Shown one piece after another: positions 46,735-56,603 of a stretch of 64,000 bases of DNA. The DNA is from Azorinus chamasolen (taxonomy: Eukaryota; Mollusca; Bivalvia; Cardiida; Solecurtidae), in the NCBI GenBank assembly GCA_963576725.1, contig OY755244.1, positions 81,166,621-81,230,620 of the forward strand, in the 5' to 3' direction. Position 1 is the stretch's first letter, and every line of letters starts with the position of its first letter. Below the pieces are notes generated by a model that was given only the letters and a program-made list of their open reading frames with translations, made no database searches and was not told the DNA's origin. A program made the translations under genes and the position numbers.

Positions 46735-47403
46735 TTAGTATTTCCATTTTCTTCTACAGTCTAACTTTGAATCGTCATTCTGTTGCACCCTACCATACTC
46801 GTTTTGCTTTGCAGCTTGCCTTACCTCAGATCGAGCTATTTCGATCGCCTGGGCGACTGGGGTGATCTGGGTCACATGGGGCATTCGTTGTTTTAAGTTT
46901 TCCTCAGCTTCTTTCAATTTCTTTTGCGTGTCTTTCAGCTGTTTAGCTAATGCGCCGGCGTTTGCATCACTGTTAGACTTGCTTTCAAAGCGTTGTAACC
47001 ACTCTTCCACACTAGGGGGCACATATGGAACCCACTGTTGCTGACTGTAATCGTAAACTCTATGGAGCCCATGTTTGTTAACTAAAATACTTGCTTTGAC
47101 CCTTCTTACGTGTTTTCCTCTGAAGCATCTTGGTAACACTTTTCAATACACTGTGCCACGTCTTCCGTGTCATGATTAGGCAATAACGTTTCAAACAGAT
47201 TTTTCCTGAGCTTGATGGCATGTCTGATTGATTCAGATGTTGAGCTGAATAATTTGTTGTTGTAATGGATCTTTTTGCAGAGCATAAAAATCTATCAGAA
47301 ACTGGCCGTATTCTCGCCTTAACCTCTTTCTTTACTGCGGTAAATTATCATTAGCCGCCTGATGAAAAGTTTTCTTTGAAGAAAATCCTTGTTCTGAGTC
47401 ACC
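46735..47403 (-). pseudogene. Unidentified coiled-coil-like protein fragment, left arm
   Basis: Minus-strand frame 46735-47139 reads KHGLHRVYDYSQQQWVPYVP, then ALAKQLKDTQKKLKEAEENL (coiled-coil-like heptads) and VTQITPVAQAIEIARSEVRQ. Upstream to 47403 sense continues only in broken frames. The same product is encoded, inverted, at 48297-48981. The function is unknown; its association with the ATPase suggests a virus-like or Polinton-like element. Confidence 0.55.
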
Positions 47404-48170
47404 ATGATTGCAACTCGACCCGGTGGAAGCGGGAAAACTCATTGGACCAGACATTTGTTGAATTCTTCCCTCATTCAACCTTCTCCTCAAAGAATTATCT
47501 GGTGTTACGAACAATGGCAGCCTCTTTACGATCATTTACAACATGAGTTACCTGATATTCAATTCGTTCTTGGAATTCCTGATCATCTCAACGACGCAGA
47601 TTTTATTGATGGCACACAGCGTACAGTGATTGTGTTAGACGACTTGCTGACAGAAGCCAAATGCGATCGACGGATCGCCGATCTCTTTACCAAAGGAAGT
47701 CATCATAGAAATATTTCAGTAGTGTATTTGACCCAGAACCTGTTTCCTCAAGGTAAAGCGTGTCGAGATATCACCCTAAATACGCAGCATCTTGTACTGT
47801 TCAACAGTCCCATTGACAGACAGCAAGTGGCGACTTTGGCTAGGCGCATTTATCCCAATACTAGTGGACACTTTATGAAACGGTATGAGGAGGCAGTACG
47901 TAAACCCCGAGGTCATTTGGTGGTGGATTTGAAAGCTCAAACTCCGGAACATAATCGTTTGAACACAAACATATTTCAAAATAGCTTGACTAATCAAGGG
48001 TCATGTGTGCCTGAACATGTTGAGAAAATAAACAAACAGTGTTTGATTATGATGAAGTGGAGGAAGATGAAACTCAGGATGGAAATGACGATGATGATAA
48101 GGAGGAGGATGATGATGAGGACACAGTGACATGCAAAGATATATCAAGAAAGCGATACTATCAATCTATA
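47404..48170 (+). pseudogene. Virus-like DNA-packaging ATPase (A32/FtsK-HerA type), 3' frameshift
   Basis: Walker A is GGSGKT (residues 7-12), Walker B is VIVLDD (75-80), and a sensor-like VYLTQN (107-112) follows LFTKGSHHRNIS. The order and spacing match packaging-type P-loop ATPases of Maverick/Polinton and adintovirus-like elements, which would translocate genome DNA into a capsid. The domain runs to about residue 195 with no stop. After about 48040 the coherent reading moves to another frame, an acidic tail (EVEEDETQDGNDDDDKEEDD), so there is a one-base frameshift. No capsid, protease, integrase or polymerase gene is visible nearby, so this is an orphan fragment. Family identification is from motif memory, not a search. 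Confidence 0.65.
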
Positions 48171-48296
48171 TATATAGGACAATATCCGGAAAAACGTAAA
48201 AGATGTGAGATAGGCTATGTGTGTCGTGATATATGGGATGCGCGATTCCAAGACCCCTCAGACAACAAAATGCAGAACAGTTCAAAGCTTAATGTG

Positions 48297-48981
48297 ATTG
48301 GTACTCAGAACAAGGATTGTCTTCAGAGAAAGCTTTTCATCAGGCGGCTAATGATAGTTTACCGCATTAAGAAAGAGGTTAAGACGAGACTACGGCCAGT
48401 TTCTGATAGATTTTTATGCTCTGCAAAAAGATCCATTACAACAACAAATTATTCAGCTCAACATCTGAAATGGTTACACGACATGAGTATGGCTGAATCA
48501 ATCAGGCCATCACGCTCAGGAAAAATCTGTTTGAAGCGTAATGGCCTAATCATGACACGGAACACGTGGCACAGTGTATTTAAAAGTGTTACCAAGATGC
48601 TTCAGAGAAAAACACGTAAGAAGAGTCAAAGCAAGTATTTTTGTTAACAAACATGGGCTCCATAGAAGTTTACGATTTCAGTCAGCAATAGTGGGTTCTG
48701 TAATGTGGAAGAGTGATTATAACGCTTTGAAAGCAAGCCTAACAGTGATGCAAACACCGGCGCATTAGCTAAACAACTGAAAGACACGCAAAAGAAATTA
48801 CAAGAAGCTGAGGAAAACTTAAAACAACGAATGCCCCATGTGACCCAGATCACCCCAGTCGCTCAGGCGATCGAAATAGCTCGGTCTGAGGTAAGTCGAG
48901 CTGCAAAGCAAAAACAGTATGGTACGGTGCAACAGAATGGCGATTTAAAGTTAGACTGGAGAAGAAAATGGAAATACTAAT
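48297..48981 (+). pseudogene. Unidentified coiled-coil-like protein fragment, right arm
   Basis: Inverted copy of 46735-47403. It reads KKEVKTRLRPVSDRFLCSAK near 48370-48430, HVRRVKASIFVNKHGLHR near 48620-48665, and VTQITPVAQAIEIARSEV near 48840-48895, in several frames with stops. It follows the ATPase in the same direction. Confidence 0.5.
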
Positions 48982-49019
48982 AACTAAAACAAAACCATTC
49001 TGCATATAAGCATGACACT

Positions 49020-49530
49020 ACCTACCCCTCATCATGATTGTTCCATATGTGAAGTTTCAAATCAATTGAACCAGTAGATAAAGAGTTATTGTCCGGACAA
49101 AACAAATATGAAAAAGGGGAATAACTCCAAAAATATTGATGCTAGAGTTATGGCCCTTGTGCATGCCACTACTCCTCATCATGCTTCTTCAATGTGTGAA
49201 GTTATAATGAATTTGGCCTAACTTTGTAGGAGATATGGCCCGGACACGAAGCGTGACAGACGGACTGACAAGAAAATATGAAAAAGGGGAAGAACTCCAA
49301 AATTATTGATGCTAGAGTTATGGCCCTTGTTCTCCTCGTCATGCTTCTTCAATGTGTGAAGTTATAATGAATTTGGCATAACTTTGTAGGAGATATGGCC
49401 CGGACATGAAGCGTGACAGACGGACGGACGGACAGACGAACGAACGAACGAACGGACGGACGGACGGACGGACGGACGGAATCGAGCAAACCTATAGTCC
49501 CCCAACCGGTAACCGGTGGTGGACTAATAA
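49020..49530 (+). repeat. Dispersed repeat with GACGGAC tail, inserted in right arm
   Basis: Two internal near-copies contain ATTGATGCTAGAGTTATGGC, AACTTTGTAGGAGATATGGC and ACGAAGCGTGACAGACGGAC (about 49130-49265 and 49305-49425). An ACGGACGG microsatellite and CTATAGTCCCCCAAC follow. It interrupts homology with the left arm. The same family is at 12420-12745. Confidence 0.65.
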
Positions 49531-50202
49531 AATTTACACCATAGTGAGAGCTTGACAAACAGACCAAGTGAAGACACAGAACTGGTGACACATTGTAAAC
49601 ACAGAGACAACTTGGATACAGTTTACTAACAAGAACAACCATTCTAAGAGGACAGCAGTTGGGACTATGTGTGGGATGGAGGTGTTCTGATATGTAGTAT
49701 CGCCTTCTCGTGACTCAGAACGTGAGTAATCTCTACGAGATGAAACAAAGAGTACCATCTACTGCTGTTACTACTGCTACTATTACTGCATATATATATT
49801 TGGTATCAAACATTCCTTTACACTGGTATAAAGAACGTGTCAATGTGATCAAGTTCAATGTTTTGGGTTTAAAAACCATTACGTTGACCTACCTCAAAAA
49901 CTATAGATATCGAATCGATGAGCCTATACTCTAAAGAAAGCCAATCTCATACTCTCTCAGACAGGACACTTTATACAAATCGAGTTTTCTTTCAAACTAT
50001 TTGTGGAGGTTGGATTTTCTGAAAAAACAAAATTGGGTTTCATCTTTTTCATTGTTATTAGCTGGTTGATATTTGAATACCCTATAGTTCGATTTTGACC
50101 CGTGAGCTGTGACCTTTAGGATGAGTCCACCCGTAGAGGTAAAACGCGTCACAAACCATGCTTGTTTCAGGAGTTACCTACCTTTCACGGTATAATAAGA
50201 AC

Positions 50203-50695
50203 AATACAACAACAGAACAATAGTTTATTTCTTTAGGACTTAAACAAGATGTTTATCGTCCATACAAACATATATATATATATGAATAACATATGTAGTC
50301 AAAGTCAATATCTCTATACTAAACACATATAAACGTATATAGATGAGAGAAGCGATTAAACATTAAATTAATTTAGAGTATTCGTTCTTATCTTCATAGC
50401 ACAATTAATGTAGCAGGCAAGTTTGTTTATCGTATCAGAGTCTCTAGATTTAATCAGTTGACATAGCTTGTACATGATTGGTCGTTTTATAAAATATTCA
50501 CTTATATACCTTTTTCGTATAGTTCTATATTGTCCACACTTATGGATGAAATGGAATTCGTCCTCAATGTCACCATTTCCGCAAACATTACACAGTCTTT
50601 CATTTCTTTCTTTTCTATCACCACCATATCTATCAGTTTGTATGTGTAGTCTATGTGCACACATACGCATTTGCGTTAACGCTTTCCTGTAGCCA
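50203..50695 (-). pseudogene. 3' fragment of the TGTTC-tailed LINE
   Basis: Minus-strand frame 50368-50670 encodes LHIQTDRYGGDRKERNERLC and GDIEDEFHFIHKCGQYRTIR, matching the C-terminus of the LINE at 42.3 kb at many positions. The 3' end near 50203 has ACAACAGAACAATAG, a short form of the same tail. It is 5'-truncated at about 50700 next to a TA tract. Confidence 0.75.
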
Positions 50696-50739
50696 TTGTT
50701 TTTACATGAGTCTAAATATAACTCATATATATATATATA

Positions 50740-52210
50740 TTATAGACAGATAATGTAGACACAGACCAGAGGGCTAACAGCACCTTATATAGACATATAG
50801 TGTAGACACGGACCAGAAGGCTAGAGGCACTTAATACAGACATATAGTGTAGACACAGACCAGAAGGCTAGCTGCACTTAATACAGACATATAGTGTAGA
50901 CACGGACCAGACGGCTAGTGGCACTTAATACAGACATATAGTGTAGACACAGACCAGAAGGCTAGCTGCACTTAATAGAGACATAAAGTGTAGACACGGA
51001 TCAGATGGCTAGAGGCACTTAATACAGACAGATAGTGTAGACACAGACCAGAGGGCTAGAGACACTTAATACAGGTATAGACAAATAGTGTAGACACCGA
51101 CCAGAGGGCTAGTGGCACTTAATATAGACAGATAGTGTAGACACAGACCAGAGGGCTAGCTGCACTAATATAGACATATAGTGTAGACACGGACTAGAAG
51201 GCTAGCTGCACTTAATACAGACATATAGTGTAGACACAGACCAGAAGGCTCGCTGCACTTAATATAGACATATAGTGTAGACACAGACCAGAAGGCTAGA
51301 GGCACTTAATATAGACAGATAGTGTAGACACAGGCCAGAGGGCTAGAGGAACTTAATACAGGCATAGACAAATAGTGTAGACACAGACCAGAGGGCTAAT
51401 GTCACCTACTATAGACAGATAATGTAGACACAGACCAGAGGGATAACAGCACCTAATATAGACATATAGTGTAGACACGGACCAGAAGGCTAGCTGCACT
51501 TAATACAGACATATAGTGTAGACACGGACCAGACGGCTAGAGGCACTTAATACAGACATATAGTGTAGACACAGACCAGAAGGCTAGCTGCACTTAATAT
51601 AGACATAAAGTGTAGACACGGATCAGATGGCTAGAGGCACTTAATACAGACAGATAGTGTAGACACAGACCAGAGGGCTAGAGACACTTAATACAGGTAT
51701 AGACAAATAGTGTAGACACAGACCAGAGGGCTAGCGGCACTTAATATAGACAGATAGTGTAGACACAGACCAGAGGGCTAGCTGCACTAATATAGACATA
51801 TAGTGTAGACACGGACCAGAAGGCTAGCTGCACTTAATACAGACATATAGTGTAGACACAGACCAGAAGGCTAGCGGCACTTAATATAGACATATAGTGT
51901 AGACACAGACCAGAAGGCTAGCGGCACTTAATATAGACATATAGTGTAGACACGGACCAGAGGGCTAGCGGCACTTAATATAGACATATGATGTAGACAC
52001 AGACCAGAAGGCTAGCGGCACTTAATATAGACAGCTAGTGTAGACACAGACCAGAAGGCTAGAGGCACTTAATATAGACAGATAGTGTAGACAAAGACCA
52101 GAAGGCTAGCGGCACTTAATACAGGCATAGACAAATAGTGTAGACACAGACCAGAGGGCTAGCGGCACATCATACAAATATAAACAGATAGTGTAGACAC
52201 GGACCAGAGG
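50740..52210. repeat. 47-bp minisatellite with 622-bp higher-order repeat
   Basis: About 31 copies of GTGTAGACACAGACCAGAAG followed by GCTAGCGGCACTTAATATAGACATATA. Diagnostic variants recur at a 622-bp shift: ACATAAAGTG at 50981 and 51603, and ACAGGTATAGACAAATAG at 51071 and 51693. A block of about 13 units has therefore been duplicated. Confidence 0.9.
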
Positions 52211-52482
52211 TCTCTTGAAGGAATACTCTGTACAGATAATTCCCTAAAGACAATATTAGATTCAATCAATACATGTATGTGGACGAGTGGGCTATACTGG
52301 GTTGAACTTTGACATTGAGGAAGTTTACCAGAGAGAAGGACACTGATCAACTAATTGTTTCTGTCCTCAGTAGGTCGAACGCTTTTGGTTTAAACTTTAT
52401 TCAGAAGCTGACCTGTAAGAACATTGATTATCAATCAAAACAGACCAAACGATAAGGCTACGCCAGATAACGACCGTCTTGT
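52211..52482. other. No recognisable feature
   Basis: Non-coding flank of the minisatellite. Confidence 0.4.
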
Positions 52483-52694
52483 TTAACCCTTCGCCCGATA
52501 AACACCACCTAACTTTCATTACAAACAGCCTGGCTCCAGATGCGACGCTCAGTAACTCGGCGTCTCATTAGGATCAAAGCCGTTGGACACTCGGTCAGTA
52601 GTTTTTCAGTTTCTTGAACAAACCAGAAATAAGTAAAAACCGTGACAGATCCGAGTTTAAACAGACAATATTGATGTAGGACTGTCTTGTTTAA
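52483..52694. mobile_element. Hairpin MITE, right end unclear
   Basis: TTAA (52483-52486) plus CCCTTCGCCCG matches the terminal repeat of the 22476 copy. The hairpin at 52523-52584 pairs AAACAGCCTGGCTCCAGATG with its complement downstream (GGCGTCTCATTAGGATC). A TTAA at 52691-52694 is preceded by CTGTCTTGT, resembling CCGTCTTGT before the left TTAA, but no clear right terminal repeat is seen. Confidence 0.5.
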
Positions 52695-52879
52695 TAGCTC
52701 GTCAAGAAACCCATCTTGACGACCACTTGTCACGCTTAAATTAGATTATATCATTTCCGTGTTGGTCTGGTTGTTTGAATGGTCCGTTATTGATTGTTCA
52801 AGTAATTCCTATCTTCTAACCCATTTAAATGCGGAACATACAAAGTGGAACGGTCTATCAGTGTTTTAGTAAGCAGTCT

Positions 52880-53487
52880 TTTCAGTATGACGTTTGCAAG
52901 CTGTGCACACCCAGATCAGAGGGCTGATAGAGGAACCCTTTGATCAGAGGGCTGATAGGGGAACCCTTTGATAAGGTCTACACTTTTTGTAATTTAAAAT
53001 CCTCCAGCAAAACTGAATGGATTCCGCCATAGGCGAATCCGTGATAACTTCTGCAAACAGTTTGCATCCAGATGAGACGCCGCGTACCTCGGATTATGTT
53101 TTTCTTTTACAGAAATTAAAGAATACTCAACTTTGATACATAAAGCAGACGATAATGTTGGTAGACGAAATTTTTTTTTTATCAAACACGAAATTGGTCA
53201 TTTAGCTCAATTACCACACAAAGTGTTAAGGATCATAAAAAAATAATTATATATTAAATGATGTCTGGATTTTTTTTTATATTTTTGTTAAACATATCTC
53301 TGTTGAATATTCATGCAAGAACAAATGTCATCATGAATATTTATTAGCTGACTTTATAACGGCATATGCACGAATGAAGTTTTTCCTCATTGGTGGAAAC
53401 TAGAGTTACAATTTTATAAGACAACAGAGCAGATCCTTATCAGACACGATCTTTATCAGACAGAGATCTTAGTCTTCTGTGTTTGCA
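52880..53487. repeat. Cluster of eroded hairpin MITE remnants
   Basis: At 52896-52992 the hairpin arm CACCCAGATCAGAGGGCTGATAG is partly duplicated (TTTGATCAGAGGGCTGATAG follows), an apparent first step toward a tandem array. At 53050-53100 a left arm reads CAAACAGTTTGCATCCAGATGAGACGCCG. At 53304-53487 a nearly complete body with a poorly pairing hairpin (53423-53487) is present. A T-run at 53169 and 53270 is the only other feature. Confidence 0.55.
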
Positions 53488-53617
53488 AAGGAGTGTCAAA
53501 GCATTTGTATGTGGGAAATGGTTAATTGTGGGAAATGGTTAATTGTATGTGGGAAATGGTTAATTGCTAACGTTCAGATATATAACGAGTTTCTTTTGTT
53601 TTCATTGTGAAAACCGT

Positions 53618-53865
53618 TTAAGCTTTCCCTGTTGAGGATTCATGTCAGAAATAATGACATCATAGATGTTTATTAGCTGATTTTTTTAATAATGGAATAT
53701 GTACACACTATTTGATGTTGGCAGAAAGTGTATAGACATATCTATCATAATTATATAAGCAAACAGAACAGACACTGATCAGGCGGCTCCCAAAGAAGCC
53801 GTCTGATCTGGTTCTTCTTTGTTCTCAAATGCGTGAAGAAGCGTTTCTATGATGACAAGGGCTAA
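53618..53865. mobile_element. Hairpin MITE
   Basis: The left end is TTAA plus GCTTTCCCTG (53618). The right end is ATGACAAGGG plus CTAA (53862-53865), a decayed TTAA. The hairpin 53759-53824 has arms GCAAACAGAACAGACACTGA and TCTGATCTGGTTCTTCTTTG with 20 or more pairs. Body phrases GATTCATGTCAGAAATAATG and GTTGGCAGAAAGTG are shared with other copies. Confidence 0.65.
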
Positions 53866-53960
53866 GAATAAAAATTTCAAAAATGTGCGTGTAAATTATA
53901 GGCTTTATTTATAATATAAAAAGGTGAATATCTTAATCTTCTTGTATCGATTTACGCATT

Positions 53961-54025
53961 TGCATATAGAATAGACCCATATCAGACATCTCCTACAGAG
54001 GGTATCAGGGTCTGCACTGTTTGCA
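53961..54025. repeat. Isolated hairpin of the MITE family
   Basis: Left arm TGCATATAGAATAGACCCAT and right arm ATCAGGGTCTGCACTGTTTGCA pair imperfectly. The element ends are not recognisable. Confidence 0.5.
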
Positions 54026-54504
54026 CTGCCTGGTGCTACATTTTCTGTCATGGTTAACAATTCCATACCTCATAATGCCATTATAAATCTTCAAGTAATT
54101 AATATTTCTGACGTCACTATTTCTTGCAGGGGAATTCATTGTAACGCTACTATGGGAAGAAATTTAGTAATCTTCGATATTTATAATGGGAAGAGGTAAG
54201 TTAGCAACATGGAAAGGAAATGGTGAAAATATTGATCAGCTGTCTTGTAAGCTGCAAAAGATATGCACCATTGACCTAATACGTTTATATAATAAACGAT
54301 TCTCGTCACCTTTAGCCACACATGATCAGCAGATTATATTCTGTCTTGTAACCTACAAAAGATATGCATCATTGATCTTTTACCTTGAAATAACAAACGC
54401 TTTTCGACACATTTACCTATTGTTTAAGTTTAGCCAACTCATGCTACACTGTTTTCTTCCTCTTGCAGGAATTGCTCTACATTCAATGTGTCTATTGGTA
54501 AAGC
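54026..54504. other. No recognisable feature
   Basis: An imperfect internal duplication is present (CTTGTAAGCTGCAAAAGATATGCA at about 54245 and CTTGTAACCTACAAAAGATATG at about 54345). The 108-codon ORF at 54186-54512 covers it and has no recognisable motif. Confidence 0.4.
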
Positions 54505-54855
54505 TAGGGTGACTTTGAGATAAGTGTGAGGTTAGGACGTCCGTAAACCGGTTTAAACCCTCAGTGGTGTTTTTGCTACTGACCGTGCCAAGGCGGTACT
54601 CTCTTTGTCACCCTTCCTTTTGTTTGCCTTCGTCTTTGTGCTTGTGATTTTGTTCATGTGTGGAACGTTTGTCTCTGGTTCTTGTGTATCTTTTGGTGTT
54701 TTCTGTGTTCATCTCGTATGTGAGTGTGCGTTTGGGTGTGTGTGTGTGTATGTGTGTCATGCTGTCTATCGGTGTTTTGGTGGTGGTTGCGTCTTGTATG
54801 TGGCTTTGCCTGCTTGACTTTACTACTTTTCCATTAATATTTCTCATGTAGAAAT
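54505..54855 (+). mobile_element. Inverted Naiad 3' UTR fragment, tail-to-tail with the next copy
   Basis: On this strand it reads TAAGTGTGAGGTTAGG, GTAAACCGGTTTAAACCC, CCGTGCCAAGGCGGTACTCT, GTATGTGGCTTTGCCTG and TTGACTTTACTACTTTTCC. These are the complement of the 3' UTR phrases in the minus-strand copies at 39.8 and 55.0 kb. Short frames here are not genes. Confidence 0.65.
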
Positions 54856-55513
54856 ATACCATCTGCTAAAAGCCGGACCTGTCACAAGTTTACTTACACC
54901 CGGTTCATTCAATATGGAAAAATAGTCATGAACAGGGAGAGCCACATACGAAATGACACCGCACCAAACACCATCAAACAAGAAACGGTATAGCCACAAG
55001 ACAAAACATAATAGGACGCATATCAAGACGAATTTTACATTAAACATTATTTTAAGCATATTAAATAACAAAGTTGACCATAGGCTGAAAGCAGGAGTAC
55101 CGCCTTGGAACGGTCAGTAACCAAAAACAGCTACCTGGTTTACGGGTACCCAACCTCGCCCTTATCCCACTTTCACCAAAGTCAAAATGTAAATAAAATC
55201 CCCCCTCCAGACAACTTCACAACATGAATAACGATGTCTGCCAAAATGAAATGACTTGAAAATAAACGCTAGAGGTAAACAAGCGACGTCATTATTTAAA
55301 TGACGTCATAATTTAAAAGTACGGGAAAACTATATGAAACATTTCTACACCGATATTTTTTAAAAAACAAATCGCAAAAAGATACTAAATATGTACAACT
55401 GTTTTATTTGATAAAGAATAAACTTGACATCGTAGACATATGTACTCGATGACTATTCAGAGGTCAGAGTAATATAACTGGTGAAATCATTTGGGGTACG
55501 TCAGAACTGGCAA

Positions 55514-55566
55514 AATACAAATATCCAATTTCCTCCCTCCTTAAGAGGAAATCTTCATAGGGTATT
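55514..55566 (-). promoter_or_regulatory. SECIS-like hairpin, copy 1
   Basis: Minus-strand order: helix I AATAC paired with GTATT; internal loop CCT/ATTT; quartet ATGA opposite GGAT; helix II GATTTCCTC paired with GAGGAAATT; and unpaired AA in the apical loop, 12 nt after ATGA. It overlaps the RT stop codon TAA by two bases. Compared with copy 2, helix I changes AGTAC/GTACT to AATAC/GTATT, and helix II changes in both strands while the ATGA-N12-AA spacing is kept. Confidence 0.65.
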
Positions 55567-56308
55567 AAGTCTTTTCCGTCTTTGCACAAGCAAAGAGGAA
55601 AGCATAATGACCAAATGTAAAGGGGTCGACCACCAAGCATGTAGTGTGCTGCAATACAGAGGGGTCATATCCCTTTTTACTGAATTGTTTTATACGTTTG
55701 ACAAAGTATCAAAATAAAGTATCAAAATATGTGTGTCCAATAAATTTTCGAAGTTTGTAAATGACATCACCGTAAAACTCCGGATGTGAAATACCTAACT
55801 TTAGAAAAGTACATAAATTACAATTATATTTGCTGATGAGTAGAACATTACGGTGGTAAAGTTTTGAAAATGTTTTACGAAGTTTGTCATATCTGTAGTC
55901 CTGTTTTAGTAGTTTTTCAGTGATAATAAGGTTACGATTGTTAAAATCATCAACAGAAGAACAAGATCTAGCAAAACGAATAAGCTGAGAAATGTATACA
56001 CCGTAACATGTAGCACGAGGAACATCCCCATCCAAATGAGGATAGTTAACTATTTTAAAATTAAAGTCATCCCTTTTGTCAAAAATTCCAGAAGAAATTG
56101 TTCCATTGTTTATAGATAAATTTAAATCTAAAAAAGCTGCAGATATGTCAGAACTATTTGCTTTATTTAGCTTGAGCTCTCTAGGGTAAATTGAGGTTAT
56201 CATAGAATCAAAATATGGGTTATCAATATTAAATATGTCGTCTAAATAACCAGCTGTATTGTTAAAGGCATTGATGACATCCTCCTGTGAATAGCTTTTA
56301 AGGTTAAA
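55565..56308 (-). pseudogene. Penelope-like RT, catalytic YLDD and thumb
   Basis: It encodes NAFNNTAGYLDDIFNIDNPY with the catalytic Y-L-D-D, then YDKRDDFNF-like FDKRDDFNFKIVNYPHLDGD, YGVYISQLIRFARSCSSVDD, LLKQDYRYDKLRKTFSKLYH and HPEFYGDVIYKLRKFIGHTY. A short tandem duplication (TTTTGATACTT, near 55705-55730) shifts the frame. After it come KKGYDPSVLQHT and CLVVDPFTFGHYAFLFACAK before a TAA stop at 55565-55567. Without the insertion at 56309-56603 it would join the preceding segment. Confidence 0.8.
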
Positions 56309-56603
56309 AATTCTGAAAGGGGGTGATCCCCGAGAGCAAAAATTGCAACACAAAAAGAGAAAATTGCAGACTCGGTTTTATTGAGTCTGTTCATGAACAG
56401 TAATTGAAAGTGCAACACTGCTCACGCCCCCTAGCATCGGTTTAAGCGGTATTCAATTTTCAGAACAAGAAGTATTGAAATTCATGATCTCGAAGGATCA
56501 GAAGGTAACACTGAGAATGAAGTACGGTGCGACGTTTTACGGCCGCCACACAAGCACTTAACACCTGCTGTTGTGAAGATTATAAATTCTGAAAGGGGGT
56601 GAT
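56309..56603. mobile_element. 295-bp non-autonomous insertion S1 in the RT
   Basis: Bounded on both sides by the 20-mer AAATTCTGAAAGGGGGTGAT (56309-56328, 56584-56603). The interior matches S2 at 58203-58490 almost throughout (ACTCGGTTTTATTGAGTCTG, CAACACTGCTCACGCCCCCT, ACGTTTTACGGCCGCC). Removing it, including both 20-mers, restores roughly the expected distance between the IPMGTN and YLDD motifs. The class is unknown to me. Confidence 0.7.

Larger units (their letters stand above)
46347..50089. repeat. Third inverted repeat flanking a virus-like ATPase
   Basis: The left arm 46347-47403 is matched, inverted, by 48297-50089. Outer ends are ATAGGGTATTCAAATATCAA and its complement. Matching middles are 46430-46690 with 49530-49790, and inner parts 46735-47403 with 48297-48981. 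The right arm is longer because it holds a dispersed repeat (49020-49530) and about 200 bp near 49830-50030. The spacer 47404-48296 codes for an ATPase. No target duplication was found. Confidence 0.75.
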
